From Methylotenera sp. (GTDB lineage: Bacteria; Pseudomonadota; Gammaproteobacteria; Burkholderiales; Methylophilaceae), in the NCBI GenBank assembly GCA_020622105.1, contig JAHRYP010000006.1:62001-126000 (forward strand): a DNA stretch of 64,000 nucleotides. Reading direction: 5' to 3'. Each line of letters opens with the position of its first letter. Position 1 is the first letter of the stretch. The notes under the pieces are model-generated. The model searched no databases. It saw nothing but the letters and a program-made list of their open reading frames with translations, and had not been told where the DNA came from. A program made the translations under genes and the position numbers. Shown here piece by piece: positions 47,452 to 56,724 of this stretch.

Positions 47452-48741
47452 ATGAAAAAACTTTTTAAATTATTCCAGCCCGTTTTATTTTTGATTGCGA
47501 CGCTCACTACAACTGTAGCGCATGCTGCATTGGAAATTGAAATCAGCGGCGGCAGTGCGCAGCAAATTCCAATTGCAATCGTGCCTTTCGGTCAGGCTGT
47601 TACTGCTAATCAGGATAAAATCGCTGATATTATCGCCGCAGATTTACGTCGTAGTGGCTTGTTCCGTGTGCTGGAGACCAGCGGTGTTGCAAGTCGACCT
47701 ACTGAAGTGTCGCAAGTCAAATATGCCGAGTGGGCTGTGCTGCAAGCACAGGCGATCACAGTCGGTAATGTCACCGCTTTACCCGGTAACCGTCTTAAAG
47801 TGACATTTGGCTTGGCCGACGTGCTTAAGCAAACGCAACTGGTGACGATGGAATACAATATTGCGCCTAATCAGCTTAGATTAACCGCACATAAAATCGC
47901 AGATGTGATTTATCAGAAGCTGACTGGTGAAGGGCCTATTTTTGCTAGCCGTATTGCTTACATCAATAAAACCAAGAATCGTTATGCGTTGCAGGTGGCA
48001 GATGCTGATGGCGTTAATGCACAAACTGTAGTTTCTTCCAGCGAGCCGATTATTTCACCGGCTTGGTCGCCAGACGGTACCAGGATTGCTTATGTTTCAT
48101 TTGAGAAGAAAAAGCCGATTATTTTTGTGCAGTCGCTCACAACTGGCCAACGCTTAACTCTGGCTAACTTTAAAGGTAATAACAGTGCGCCGACCTGGTC
48201 GCCTGATGGTAAAAAACTGGCGATTGTACTTAGCCATTCAGCCAACTCGCAGTTATATACGATTAATGCAGATGGAACTGGCTTGAAGCAAGTCACCAAG
48301 AGTAGCGCGATTGATACCGAACCGAGTTGGTCGCCGGATGGCAAATGGATTTATTTTACTTCTGACCGTGGCGGTAACCCCCAGATTTATAAAGTATCTG
48401 CATTTGGCGGCGAAGCACAGCGTGTGACCTTTCAGGGCGACCATAACCTGAGTTCACATTTCTCTCCAGATGGAAAATCATTGGTGATGGTGCGTAAAGA
48501 CGGCGCAAGATACAGTATTGCCTTGCAGGATTTAGCGAGTGGGCAGAGTCAGTTACTGAGCGATGGCGGCCAGGACGAGTCGCCAAGTTTTGCTCCTAAC
48601 GGTCGTGTGATACTATATGCTACCCGAATGGGTGGTCGTGGTGCTTTGGCGGCAGTGTCTTCAGATGGTCGTGTTAAGCAGCGCCTGAGTGAATCTGGCG
48701 GTGATATACGTGAGCCATCGTGGGGGCCTTTACTGAATTAG
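47452..48741 (+). CDS. tolB: Tol-Pal system beta-propeller protein TolB
   Basis: A 429-residue periplasmic protein. The start at ATG 47452 yields a proper signal peptide (MKKLFKLFQPVLFLIATL, ending VAHA); an upstream ATG at 47431 would add seven polar residues. The N-terminal anticodon-binding-like domain precedes six WD40-like blades, each with a SPAWSPDGTRIAYVS-type repeat (SAPTWSPDGKKLAIV, EPSWSPDGKWIYFTS). TolB cycles between Pal and TolA. A 124-bp gap separates it from tolA. Confidence 0.95.
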   Translation: MKKLFKLFQPVLFLIATLTTTVAHAALEIEISGGSAQQIPIAIVPFGQAVTANQDKIADIIAADLRRSGLFRVLETSGVASRPTEVSQVKYAEWAVLQAQAITVGNVTALPGNRLKVTFGLADVLKQTQLVTMEYNIAPNQLRLTAHKIADVIYQKLTGEGPIFASRIAYINKTKNRYALQVADADGVNAQTVVSSSEPIISPAWSPDGTRIAYVSFEKKKPIIFVQSLTTGQRLTLANFKGNNSAPTWSPDGKKLAIVLSHSANSQLYTINADGTGLKQVTKSSAIDTEPSWSPDGKWIYFTSDRGGNPQIYKVSAFGGEAQRVTFQGDHNLSSHFSPDGKSLVMVRKDGARYSIALQDLASGQSQLLSDGGQDESPSFAPNGRVILYATRMGGRGALAAVSSDGRVKQRLSESGGDIREPSWGPLLN

Positions 48742-48811
48742 TAGCGCATTGAACAGTTTCAGTGCTGCTTTTTGAATATTGCGAGATTGCAATTAATATG
48801 AGGAGAATAAA

Positions 48812-49378
48812 ATGAACAAAACTATGTTAAACAAAAAACTCTTGAGTAGCTTGTTACTGGCTATGGTTCTGTCAGCTTGTAAAAGCACCCCTATGGTTGA
48901 TAAACCTGCAGCGGTAGATGATAAGAGCCCTAACACTACAGCAACTGCGCCAGCTGCACCTGTTGCAGATAGCGGCGCAGATACTGCCGGTGTTAAAGAT
49001 GGCTCAGTGAGCGGCAATCCTTTAACAGATCCAAACAATATCTTGTCTAAACGCACTGTGTATTTCGATTTTGATAAAGATACGGTTAGAGAAGAGTTCC
49101 GTCCGCTGGTTGAAGCGCACGCTAAATATCTGGCTGAACATGGCAGTGCAAAAGTAATCCTGCAAGGTAATGCTGATGAGCGCGGTACACGTGAATATAA
49201 TCTTTCATTAGGTCAGCGTCGTTCAGTTTCAGTGAAAAAATCATTGAATCTGCTGAGTGCACAAGATAAGCAAATTGAAACAGTAAGCTACGGCGAAGAA
49301 AAAGCCACAGCAAATTGTAAAGATGAAGCGTGCCATCAATTGAACCGTCGCGTAGATATCGTCTACGAGGGCGAATAA
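48812..49378 (+). CDS. pal: Peptidoglycan-associated lipoprotein Pal
   Basis: A 188-residue outer-membrane lipoprotein. The signal ends in the lipobox LSAC, followed by an Ala/Thr/Pro linker and a C-terminal OmpA-like domain (TVYFDFDKDTVREEFRPLVE, GNADERGTREYNLSLGQRR) that binds diaminopimelate in peptidoglycan. It partners TolB. GAGGAG lies just upstream of the ATG. A Cys pair near the C-terminus (ANCKDEACHQLNRR) could form a disulfide. Confidence 0.96.
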   Translation: MNKTMLNKKLLSSLLLAMVLSACKSTPMVDKPAAVDDKSPNTTATAPAAPVADSGADTAGVKDGSVSGNPLTDPNNILSKRTVYFDFDKDTVREEFRPLVEAHAKYLAEHGSAKVILQGNADERGTREYNLSLGQRRSVSVKKSLNLLSAQDKQIETVSYGEEKATANCKDEACHQLNRRVDIVYEGE

Positions 49379-49402
49379 TTAAAAGCTTAGAATAGAGACA
49401 CG

Positions 49403-50224
49403 ATGAGAAAACTGATTCTGATAAGCCTGTTTTTAACGGCACAATTATTTTCATATAGCAGCCACGCGGCATTGTTCGATGACACTGAGGCACGTAAGAA
49501 GATATTTGAACTTGAAAAAACAATGCAAAGTCAGAATCAGGCAACTCAGGCAACACTGGCAGAGCTGAAAAAAAATCAGCAAGCGTTGGAGCAAAGAGTG
49601 ACCTCACTAGAGGCGATTGCTAAAAATGGCTTGGTTGATGTGCAGGCTCAGCTGGAAGTTCTGAAGCAGGAAAATTCAAGATTAAAAGGCGATCTGGAAC
49701 TGGCGACGCATAATCTTGATTTGGCACAGCAACGTCAAAAAGATTTATATACAGATACCGATGTCCGCTTGCGCAAATTGGAAAGTGGTGGGGTTACTGT
49801 AGCACAAGCAGCGGCAGAGCCGACTGCTGTGGTTAAAGAATCAGAAGAGCAGAAACAGTTAGAGGCAGCTAATGCCTTATCAAAAGATGCAAAGCATAAA
49901 GATGCCTTTGCAGCGTATGATAAATTTTTAAAAGACTTTCCAGGTAGTGCTTTAGCTGCAGATGCCATGTATGGTCTGGGCTATTCGCAGTTCGCATTAA
50001 AAAACTACAAATCAGCAATTGCTACCCAGCAAAAATTACTGGATGCACATCCTGATAGTGCCAAGGCGCCTGATGCAATAATGAACATGGCGAACAGCCA
50101 GATCCAACTGGGTCAGGTGGCGGCCGCAAAGAAAACATTGCGCGAACTGGTTAAGAAATTTCCTAACAGCGAGGTAACGCCAACAGCGCAAAAACGCTTG
50201 AAAGCGCTAGAGTCAATCAGGTAA
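49403..50224 (+). CDS. cpoB: Cell division coordinator CpoB (YbgF)
   Basis: A 273-residue periplasmic protein. A signal peptide ending SSHA is followed by a coiled coil (about residues 30-110, ELEKTMQSQNQATQATLAEL onward) and then three tetratricopeptide repeats (AFAAYDKFLKDFPGSALAAD, AIATQQKLLDAHPDSAKAPD, AKKTLRELVKKFPNSEVTP). In E. coli it links Tol-Pal to peptidoglycan synthesis by PBP1B. It ends the tol-pal operon; a terminator follows about 70 bp on. Confidence 0.93.
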   Translation: MRKLILISLFLTAQLFSYSSHAALFDDTEARKKIFELEKTMQSQNQATQATLAELKKNQQALEQRVTSLEAIAKNGLVDVQAQLEVLKQENSRLKGDLELATHNLDLAQQRQKDLYTDTDVRLRKLESGGVTVAQAAAEPTAVVKESEEQKQLEAANALSKDAKHKDAFAAYDKFLKDFPGSALAADAMYGLGYSQFALKNYKSAIATQQKLLDAHPDSAKAPDAIMNMANSQIQLGQVAAAKKTLRELVKKFPNSEVTPTAQKRLKALESIR

Positions 50225-50296
50225 TCTTTAGAAAAAACATTCACTTAGTTAACGTGGGTGTTAACTTGGATTTAGCGTATTGCACCTTTTAAGTTA

Positions 50297-50329
50297 AAAT
50301 AGCGCCAATTAAATTGGCGCTATTTTTTA
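50297..50329 (+). terminator. Intrinsic terminator after cpoB
   Basis: AAAATAGCGCCAAT-TAA-ATTGGCGCTATTTT, a 14-bp stem followed by Ts. It overlaps the 5' extension of the queE frame, which supports the later queE start. Confidence 0.88.
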
Positions 50330-50361
50330 TAGCGTGCATACATGGCGCTATAACATCTCAA

Positions 50362-51000
50362 ATGAAACTTAAAATCCACGAAATCTTTTATTCATTGCAG
50401 GGTGAGTCCAGCAGGGTAGGCTTGCCTACCGTATTTGTGCGCCTCACTGGCTGCCCGATGCGTTGTGTATATTGCGATACTGCTTATGCATTCAGCGGCG
50501 GTAGCAATATCGAGATCAGTGATATTTTAGCCAAGGTTGCAGATTACGGAACAAAATACGTCACAGTTACCGGAGGCGAGCCGCTGGCACAGAAAGGCTG
50601 TCTGGTGCTGTTGCAGGATCTGTGCGATGCTGGTTACAGCGTATCGCTTGAAACCGGCGGCGCGATAGATATCAGCCCTGTTGATAAGCGTGTTTCAGTG
50701 ATTCTGGATGTTAAAACACCCGATTCCGGTGAAGTTGAAAATAATGTTTGGAGCAATCTGGAGCATCTCAAGCAGACTGATGAGGTGAAGTTCGTGCTAT
50801 GTAGTCGTGCCGATTACGTTTGGGCAAAAGAAATTTTAAATAAACATCATATTGCAGATAAGTGCCCGGTATTATTTTCGCCGGTTTACAGTCAGATTAA
50901 TCCGACTGATCTGGCAGGCTGGGTATTGGAAGATAAGCTGCCGGTGCGCATGCAGGTGCAGCTGCATAAAATATTATGGGGCGAGAAGCCTGGAGTTTAA
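50362..51000 (+). CDS. queE: 7-carboxy-7-deazaguanine synthase
   Basis: A 212-residue radical SAM enzyme that converts carboxy-tetrahydropterin to 7-carboxy-7-deazaguanine in queuosine synthesis. The iron-sulfur motif is CPMRCVYC (C-x3-C-x2-C); VTVTGGEPLAQKG is the SAM-binding GGEP loop. The start at ATG 50362 gives MKLKIHEIFYSLQGE, the family N-terminus; the longer frame back to 50314 runs through a terminator. It is followed by queC, the next enzyme. Confidence 0.95.
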   Translation: MKLKIHEIFYSLQGESSRVGLPTVFVRLTGCPMRCVYCDTAYAFSGGSNIEISDILAKVADYGTKYVTVTGGEPLAQKGCLVLLQDLCDAGYSVSLETGGAIDISPVDKRVSVILDVKTPDSGEVENNVWSNLEHLKQTDEVKFVLCSRADYVWAKEILNKHHIADKCPVLFSPVYSQINPTDLAGWVLEDKLPVRMQVQLHKILWGEKPGV

Positions 51001-51032
51001 CCTTAATCTAAGTATGAGCAGTCTGATCTGAT

Positions 51033-51779
51033 ATGAACAATCAAGTGAAAACGCCCACAGAGGGCATATTAAACGAGCAACTAGCGCACAACGACCGCGC
51101 TGGTGCTAAAGCCGTAGTGCTGCTTTCAGGCGGCTTGGATTCTGCGACCGTGCTGGCTTATGCACGTAGTCAAGGCTATGAGTGCTATTGCCTGAGTCTG
51201 GATTATCACCAACGTCATATTGCAGAATTAAATGCAGCTAAGAACATTGCCGCAGTAATGGGTGCGGCCGCACATAAAACCGCGCAGCTTGATCTATCGT
51301 TGTTTGGCGGTTCTGCTCTAACGGATGACGCAATCGCGGTACCTGAAAAAGCCTCGGAAGGCATTCCGATTACTTATGTACCGGCGCGTAATACGATCAT
51401 GCTGTCACTTTCCTTGGCTTGGGCAGAAGTGCTGGGCGCACAAGATATTTTTATCGGCGTGAACGCGCTGGATTATTCCGGTTACCCGGATTGCCGCGGC
51501 GAATACGTAAAAGCGTTTCAGGCTATGGCCAACTTGGCGACCAAGAGTGCGGTGGAAGGCAAAACCATCACCGTGCATGCGCCGTTGATTGATATGACCA
51601 AGGCGCAGATCGTGCAGTTGGGTACAAAGTTGGGTGTGGATTATGCGATGACTGTTTCCTGTTACCAGGCAGATAGTCAGGGCGAGGCTTGTGGTGTCTG
51701 TGACTCTTGCCGTTTGCGTAGTGAAGGGTTTGCGGCGGCAGGATTAGTAGATCCTACACGTTACAAGCATCAGCCATAA
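51033..51779 (+). CDS. queC: 7-cyano-7-deazaguanine synthase
   Basis: A 248-residue ATP-dependent enzyme that makes preQ0 from 7-carboxy-7-deazaguanine. The PP-loop is [12 protein letters not shown], and the zinc site is C-x8-CGVC-x2-C ([17 protein letters not shown]). A polar N-terminal extension of about 25 residues precedes the conserved start ([10 protein letters not shown]), so the true start could be internal. It forms a two-gene queuosine unit with queE. Confidence 0.95.
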   Translation: MNNQVKTPTEGILNEQLAHNDRAGAKAVVLLSGGLDSATVLAYARSQGYECYCLSLDYHQRHIAELNAAKNIAAVMGAAAHKTAQLDLSLFGGSALTDDAIAVPEKASEGIPITYVPARNTIMLSLSLAWAEVLGAQDIFIGVNALDYSGYPDCRGEYVKAFQAMANLATKSAVEGKTITVHAPLIDMTKAQIVQLGTKLGVDYAMTVSCYQADSQGEACGVCDSCRLRSEGFAAAGLVDPTRYKHQP

Positions 51780-51878
51780 AATGTATAGAAAATCGGTTTC
51801 TGACATAGCTGTATTGGTTCTGTAATTAGTCACAAAAACAAACAGATACATTAATAATGAAATTGATTGATAAATAGC

Positions 51879-51908
51879 TTGCCAAAAGGTTCGGATATAA
51901 CGTAAAAT
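51879..51908 (+). promoter_or_regulatory. Candidate promoter of the rpsP operon
   Basis: TTGCCA (51879-51884), 18 bp, TAAAAT (51903-51908), about 44 bp before the rpsP ATG, in a non-coding gap after queC. Confidence 0.5.
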
Positions 51909-51951
51909 CCGCGCCTTTCTGCTTTAAATTATTCAAAAGAGAACAAAGATT

Positions 51952-52413
51952 ATGGTTATTATTCGTTTAGCTCGTGGTGGCGCGAAAAAAACTCCTTTCT
52001 ACAACGTAGTTGTGGCTGATTCACGTAACCGTCGCGATGGTCGTTTCATCGAGCGCGTTGGTTTCTATAACCCATCTGCCAGTGCTAATGCTGAAGGTTT
52101 GCGTATTGATTTGGCCCGTGTTGCTCACTGGCAAAACAACGGTGCGCAACTGTCAGATACAGTTGCACGTCTGGTGAAATTTCACGCTAAAGGCCCTGAA
52201 GCTGCTATCGCTGCTAAAGCTAAAGATGCTGAAAAAGTAGAAGCTAAGAAAGCTAAAATTGCTGCTGAAGAGGCTGCTAAAGTGCAAGCTGCTGCTGACG
52301 CTGCTAAAGCTGAAGCAGATGCAAAAGCTGCTGCTGAAGCCGAAGCCGCTAAAGAAGCTGCTGCTGCTGCAGAAGCTCCTGCTGAAACAGAAACTCCAGC
52401 TGCTGACGCTTAA
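51952..52413 (+). CDS. rpsP: 30S ribosomal protein S16 with long Ala-rich tail
   Basis: A 153-residue S16. Residues 1 to about 80 are the usual protein ([20 protein letters not shown], then [14 protein letters not shown]), while bacterial S16 is commonly 80-90 residues. The remaining 70 residues are low-complexity, built from Ala, Lys and Glu ([20 protein letters not shown] onward) and end TPAADA. The tail is probably a charged helix on the ribosome surface. It leads the rpsP-rimM-trmD-rplS operon. Confidence 0.96.
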   Translation: MVIIRLARGGAKKTPFYNVVVADSRNRRDGRFIERVGFYNPSASANAEGLRIDLARVAHWQNNGAQLSDTVARLVKFHAKGPEAAIAAKAKDAEKVEAKKAKIAAEEAAKVQAAADAAKAEADAKAAAEAEAAKEAAAAAEAPAETETPAADA

Positions 52414-52479
52414 TCATTTGCTGCCTGAATACGTTCAGGCGTCGCAAGTGATTAGCTTAAGCCGGATTGAGGTTTAATT

Positions 52480-53043
52480 TTGGCAGATAATGCAATGGTA
52501 GTCATGGGGCGCGTTGTTGCGCCCTACGGCGTTTTTGGCTGGCTGAAAGTGCTGCCTGACACTGAAGTGATTGATGGTCTGTTTGACTACGATACCTGGT
52601 GGCTGGGCAAAGGTGATGATTGGCGTGAAATGGTTGTGGAAACAGCCAAAATTCATAACGATGTGATTGTAGTGAAACTACAAGGCATTAATGATCGCGA
52701 TGCTGCATTTGCCTGTAAAGGCAAACAGATTGCAGTACCTAGAGCGCAATTGCCGCCGCCAGACGAGAATGAGTATTACTGGTCTGATCTGATTGGTTTG
52801 CACGTTAAAAATGTGCAAGGTGTTGATTTAGGTGTGATTGATGACGTTCTTGAAACTGGTGCCAATGATGTGCTGGTAGTTAAGAGCACACCAGTTGAGA
52901 CTGAAATCACTGACAAAACCAAAACTGATAAGGCTGCAATAGAAAAGCCGCAGGAAAGATTGCTGCCTTTTATTGCAACTGTGGTGTTGGATGTGGATTT
53001 AAAAGCAAAAACAATGCTGGTTGATTGGGATCCGGATTTTTAA
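52480..53043 (+). CDS. rimM: 16S rRNA processing protein RimM
   Basis: A 187-residue assembly factor for the 30S head that binds S19. The N-terminal barrel begins [18 protein letters not shown] and the PRC-barrel part is [21 protein letters not shown] charged insertion (about residues 146-165, [16 protein letters not shown]) precedes the conserved [10 protein letters not shown] strand. The start is TTG at 52480. It sits between rpsP and trmD, the standard order. Confidence 0.94.
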   Translation: MADNAMVVMGRVVAPYGVFGWLKVLPDTEVIDGLFDYDTWWLGKGDDWREMVVETAKIHNDVIVVKLQGINDRDAAFACKGKQIAVPRAQLPPPDENEYYWSDLIGLHVKNVQGVDLGVIDDVLETGANDVLVVKSTPVETEITDKTKTDKAAIEKPQERLLPFIATVVLDVDLKAKTMLVDWDPDF

Positions 53044-53057
53044 CCGGTTCTTTAATC

Positions 53058-53795
53058 ATGGCGTTTAAGTTTGATATCGTAACGTTGTTTCCTGAAATGT
53101 TTGATGCTGTTACCAAATACGGCATTACCAGCAGGGCGTTACAGAAAAATATCTATGCAGTGCAGTATTGGAATCCACGTGATTACACGACTGACAATCA
53201 TAAGACTGTAGATGATCGACCCTATGGTGGCGGTCCCGGCATGGTGATGCTGATTGAACCGTTGGAAAAGGCGATTGGTGCGGCAAAGGTGGTACAGGCA
53301 GATCAGGGTGTAGCGCCTTGGGTGGTGCATGTTTCACCGGCGGGTAAACCGCTGACGCATGATAAGGTCATGCAGTTAAGCGCGAAGCCAGGTTTGGTGA
53401 TATTGGCCAGCCGTTATGAAGGTGTAGACCAGCGTCTGATTGATGCTGAGGTGGATGAAGAAATCTCCATCGGTGATTATGTATTAAGTGGCGGTGAATT
53501 GCCCGCCATGGTGTTGATGGATGCAATTATTAGGCAATTGCCGGGTAGTTTGGGTGACAGTGATTCGGCCATTGAAGATTCATTTGTAGATGGCTTGCTG
53601 GATTGCCCGCACTATACAAGGCCGGAAGAATATAAAGGCGTGAAAGTACCTGAAGTGTTGATGTCGGGCAATCATGCAAAGATCAAGCAGTGGCGTTTGA
53701 AAACGTCATTGCAAAGAACTCGGGATCAACGTCCCGATTTATTGGCCGCAAGGCTGTTGACGAAAGAGGAAGCACGGCTGCTACAGCAGGATTAG
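53058..53795 (+). CDS. trmD: tRNA (guanine-N1)-methyltransferase
   Basis: A 245-residue SPOUT methyltransferase that methylates G37 next to the anticodon. The SAM-binding trefoil knot is seen in [11 protein letters not shown] and [33 protein letters not shown] is the other family motif. I start at ATG 53058, giving [15 protein letters not shown]; the frame extends upstream into the rimM end without support. It is 14 bp after rimM. Confidence 0.96.
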   Translation: MAFKFDIVTLFPEMFDAVTKYGITSRALQKNIYAVQYWNPRDYTTDNHKTVDDRPYGGGPGMVMLIEPLEKAIGAAKVVQADQGVAPWVVHVSPAGKPLTHDKVMQLSAKPGLVILASRYEGVDQRLIDAEVDEEISIGDYVLSGGELPAMVLMDAIIRQLPGSLGDSDSAIEDSFVDGLLDCPHYTRPEEYKGVKVPEVLMSGNHAKIKQWRLKTSLQRTRDQRPDLLAARLLTKEEARLLQQD

Positions 53796-53884
53796 TTAGC
53801 AGGAACAAGTTTCTTCATAATTAAAAGGAACCCGCCAAGGATAAACCGCAAGGTTTAAACCCAAGGCGATATAAAGGAAATAAC

Positions 53885-54280
53885 ATGGCAGATATTATTA
53901 AAATGCTGGAAGAAGAAGAAATTGCGCGTTTAGGCAAAACTATTCCTTCTTTTGCTCCAGGTGACACTGTAGTAGTTGGTGTGAACGTAGTTGAAGGTAC
54001 ACGTAAACGTGTGCAGGCATACGAAGGCGTGGTGATCGCTAAACGTAACCGCGGTTTGAACTCATCATTCATCGTGCGTAAAATCTCTTCAGGTGAAGGC
54101 GTTGAGCGTACATTCCAAACTTACTCACCATTGATCGCTAGCATTGAAGTTAAACGTCGCGGTGATGTACGTCGTGCGAAACTGTACTACTTGCGTGAGC
54201 GTTCAGGTAAATCAGCACGTATTAAAGAGAAATTGGTTTCTCGTGACAGAGAAGTCATGGCTCCGGCAGAAAGCGCTTAA
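53885..54280 (+). CDS. rplS: 50S ribosomal protein L19
   Basis: A 131-residue L19 with the conserved [38 protein letters not shown] and [20 protein letters not shown]. It sits at the 30S-50S interface. It ends the rpsP-rimM-trmD-rplS operon, and a strong terminator follows. Codon use resembles that of the other highly expressed genes in the window. Confidence 0.97.
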   Translation: MADIIKMLEEEEIARLGKTIPSFAPGDTVVVGVNVVEGTRKRVQAYEGVVIAKRNRGLNSSFIVRKISSGEGVERTFQTYSPLIASIEVKRRGDVRRAKLYYLRERSGKSARIKEKLVSRDREVMAPAESA

Positions 54281-54296
54281 TTTAAAGCGAATTCTG

Positions 54297-54333
54297 AAAA
54301 ACCCCAACAGATGCAAATCGTTGGGGTTTTTTG
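54297..54333 (+). terminator. Intrinsic terminator after rplS
   Basis: AAAAACCCCAAC and GTTGGGGTTTTTT form a stem around an 11-base loop. Confidence 0.88.
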
Positions 54334-54412
54334 TTGCGTCAAACATTTGTATATTCAGACATTTTCACAACGGGTGCTTTGGTTTAGCGGCGGTTTGATT
54401 TAACATCGTGCC

Positions 54413-54913
54413 ATGACAGCAAACAACGATGCATTGATTAATACTCCGTTCGGTGCGGTGATGATTAGCTCAAACGGCGGTCAGTTGGCGATAACGCTAT
54501 TAGCTGCGCCTGCTTGTAGTAATGTTCAAATCACAAAAACATCTGCCAACCCATTGGTAGCACAAGCCTGTAAACAGGTACTGCAGTATCTGCAGCAGCC
54601 TGCAGCAAGGTTTGATTTATCTTTGACGCAGCAGGGTACAGCGTTTCAGCAACGGGTGTGGCAGGCAATTGCATCTATACCGCTGGGTCAAGTGCGCACC
54701 TATAGTGAACTTGCACGCGAAATTGGTTCTGGCCCGAGGGCGGTTGCCAATGCCTGTGGTGCTAATAAACTGCCTTTACTGGTGCCTTGCCACCGAGTGG
54801 TCGCACAGCATGGTCTTGGTGGCTTTATGCAGGGTAAAGAAAATGGCCTGTCAATCAAGCAGTGGCTACTAAAGCACGAAGGTGTGCGCTTGACTGGAGC
54901 AGATGGTGAGTGA
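54413..54913 (+). CDS. ogt: Methylated-DNA-protein cysteine methyltransferase
   Basis: A 166-residue suicide repair protein that takes alkyl groups from O6-alkylguanine. The acceptor is Cys126 in LVPCHRVV, preceded by RTYSELAREIGSGPRAVANA with the DNA-binding arginine finger. The N-terminal domain lacks the Ada metal site, so this is an Ogt-type enzyme. Its end overlaps the xerD start by 11 bases, suggesting coupling. Confidence 0.93.
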   Translation: MTANNDALINTPFGAVMISSNGGQLAITLLAAPACSNVQITKTSANPLVAQACKQVLQYLQQPAARFDLSLTQQGTAFQQRVWQAIASIPLGQVRTYSELAREIGSGPRAVANACGANKLPLLVPCHRVVAQHGLGGFMQGKENGLSIKQWLLKHEGVRLTGADGE

Positions 54914-55814
54914 GCAAGTACTTTCGCCAGAGAATAACGCAGAACTGGATGTATTTATAGATCACCTTTGGTTGGAAGATGGCTTGTCAAAAAATACACT
55001 GCAAAGTTACCGGCTGGACTTAATGAGCTTTGCGCTTTGGGCGCAAGATCAGCACAAGCTGCTGTTATCTATTGAACCGGTTGATATCCAGCAATACCTG
55101 GCGGTAAAGTTTCCCCAAAGCAAACCGCGCAGCATCAGCCGCCTGATTGCCAGTCTGCGCCGATTTTATCGATACTGTTTGCGTGAAAATAAGATAAATG
55201 CTGATCCTACGTTGCAAATAGAATCCCCCAAGCTGCCACGCAGTCTACCTAAAAGCCTCAATGAAGATGAGGTGCTTTCATTGCTCAACGCCCCGAATTT
55301 AAATGAGCCAGCAGGCCTGCGTGACAGGGCCATGCTGGAACTGCTGTATGCATGCGGATTGCGGGTGACTGAGCTGGTATCGATCAAAACGACGGAAGTC
55401 AGCGTTAGTGATAGTGTCGTACGGGTCACTGGCAAAGGCAGCAAAACAAGACTGGTACCGATGGGTGAAGAAGCCGCGGATTGGATAGGGCGTTATTTAA
55501 AGGAAGCGCGCCATGAAATTCTGCAAAAGCGCTTGAGTGATGCCTTGTTCGTCACTAATCGTGGTGATGAAATGACACGACAGGCGTTCTGGTATCTGAT
55601 AAAGCGTTATGCTTTGTTGGCTGGTATTACCAAGCATATGTCGCCGCATGTGTTGCGCCATGCTTTCGCAACGCATTTGTTGAATCATGGCGCAGATTTA
55701 CGTGTGGTGCAGATGTTGTTGGGGCATTCGGATATTTCAACTACGCAGATTTATACGCATGTCGCGCGGGAGCGGTTGAAGAAGCTACATTCGCAGCATC
55801 ATCCGAGGGGTTAA
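54903..55814 (+). CDS. xerD: Site-specific tyrosine recombinase XerD
   Basis: A 303-residue recombinase that, with XerC, resolves chromosome dimers at dif. The N-terminal SAM-like domain (FIDHLWLEDGLSKNTLQSYRLDL) and the catalytic domain with the R (ACGLRVTELV), K, HVLRHAFATHLL (H-x2-R), GHS and IYTHVARERL (Tyr nucleophile) are all present. GGAG precedes ATG 54903 by five bases, inside the end of ogt. A repeat-rich gap follows. Confidence 0.95.
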   Translation: MVSEQVLSPENNAELDVFIDHLWLEDGLSKNTLQSYRLDLMSFALWAQDQHKLLLSIEPVDIQQYLAVKFPQSKPRSISRLIASLRRFYRYCLRENKINADPTLQIESPKLPRSLPKSLNEDEVLSLLNAPNLNEPAGLRDRAMLELLYACGLRVTELVSIKTTEVSVSDSVVRVTGKGSKTRLVPMGEEAADWIGRYLKEARHEILQKRLSDALFVTNRGDEMTRQAFWYLIKRYALLAGITKHMSPHVLRHAFATHLLNHGADLRVVQMLLGHSDISTTQIYTHVARERLKKLHSQHHPRG

Positions 55815-55820
55815 AGCTAG

Positions 55821-55857
55821 CTCCCTCACCCTGTAAGGGGGAGGGTTGGGGTCGGGG
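55821..55857. repeat. GC-rich hairpin repeat after xerD
   Basis: CTCCCTCACCC-TGTAA-GGGGGAGGG continues into TTGGGGTCGGGG. This type of CTCCC/GGGAG hairpin is widely dispersed between proteobacterial genes and may act as a terminator. Confidence 0.6.
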
Positions 55858-55902
55858 TAAAGTGCAGAAATATTCACCATGTCGGTCTCGCCCAACTAGC
55901 GA

Positions 55903-56095
55903 ACCTATTTCTTTTGTTTGTCCAAAAGAAATAGGTAAAAGAAAAAGACACCCCAAAACACGGGCTTCGCCTTCCCTGCGCTACTCAACATAAAGGGCAG
56001 CAATCGGGAACTCGCCCTTATGGGCTCAAACAGCCGATTGCTGAAAACTCCCTTTATGTCTGCGTTGCTCGGCGTGCTGTAAGGGGCTGTGATGG
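55903..56095 (+). repeat. Interspersed structured repeat, copy B
   Basis: It occupies most of the 329-bp gap between xerD and folB. It starts with a hairpin ACCTATTTCTTTTG (55903-55916) / CAAAAGAAATAGGT (55923-55936). Then CATAAAGGG (55989-55997) pairs with CCCTTTATG (56050-56058), CAGCAATCGG (55998-56007) pairs with CCGATTGCTG (56034-56043), and an inner GCCC-TTAT-GGGC hairpin lies between. The layout equals copy A at 2711-2925, with different but compensating arms. A small GCGTTGCTCGGCG block follows both. Confidence 0.7.
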
Positions 56096-56143
56096 TTGAG
56101 TCAATTGTTAATTAATATCGAAAAATACAATCCCAGTTTCATA

Positions 56144-56494
56144 CTATTTGTTGCGTTGAACTATAACGCCTAACGCTTTAAGACCAGGCAATATCGCAGG
56201 TTTAGCCACTTTTACTTTCACACTTAACGCGCCAAACTCTTTTAAAATCAATTGGCATAGATGCTCGGCTAGCGCTTCTACCAATTTAAAGCTGTTTTCT
56301 TTAAGTGTTTCACGAACGCGGCTCACTACCGCACCATAGTCTATGGTGTCAGCGACATCATCGCTTTTGCAGGCTTTGCTTAAATCATAGCCAATTTCTA
56401 TATCGAGAATGATGGTTTGCTCAACCATGCGCTCCCACTCAGGTACGCCGAGTTTGGTTTGTACTTTGACTTCGCTTAAGAATATGGTGTCCAT
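56144..56494 (-). CDS. folB: Dihydroneopterin aldolase
   Basis: A 116-residue enzyme of folate synthesis that releases glycolaldehyde from dihydroneopterin. The T-fold motifs are MDTIFLSEVKVQTKLGVPEWER, TIDYGAVVSRV and LVEALAEHLCQLIL, with VKVAKPAILPGLKALGVIV at the end. Length matches the family. It diverges from plsY, the classic betaproteobacterial folB/plsY/tsaD neighbourhood. Confidence 0.94.
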   Translation of the reverse strand: MDTIFLSEVKVQTKLGVPEWERMVEQTIILDIEIGYDLSKACKSDDVADTIDYGAVVSRVRETLKENSFKLVEALAEHLCQLILKEFGALSVKVKVAKPAILPGLKALGVIVQRNK

Positions 56495-56724
56495 AAAATA
56501 TTGTGCCTAGTATTTTGCTATGGTTTAGAATGTGTAAGCCTGAATATTACATAAATTAACACGTATTCTTGCTAGTCTTTTATTTCGTATGAGAATTTTA
56601 TTCAGTCGGCATATGAATAACTACGCCACTCCCTCATAAAATCCCCCTACAAAACAAAATCCTGCACAATAATTACGTGAATTTATGTAATATCCAAGCT
56701 AGTTAAATTTTAGAGCACCTTATT

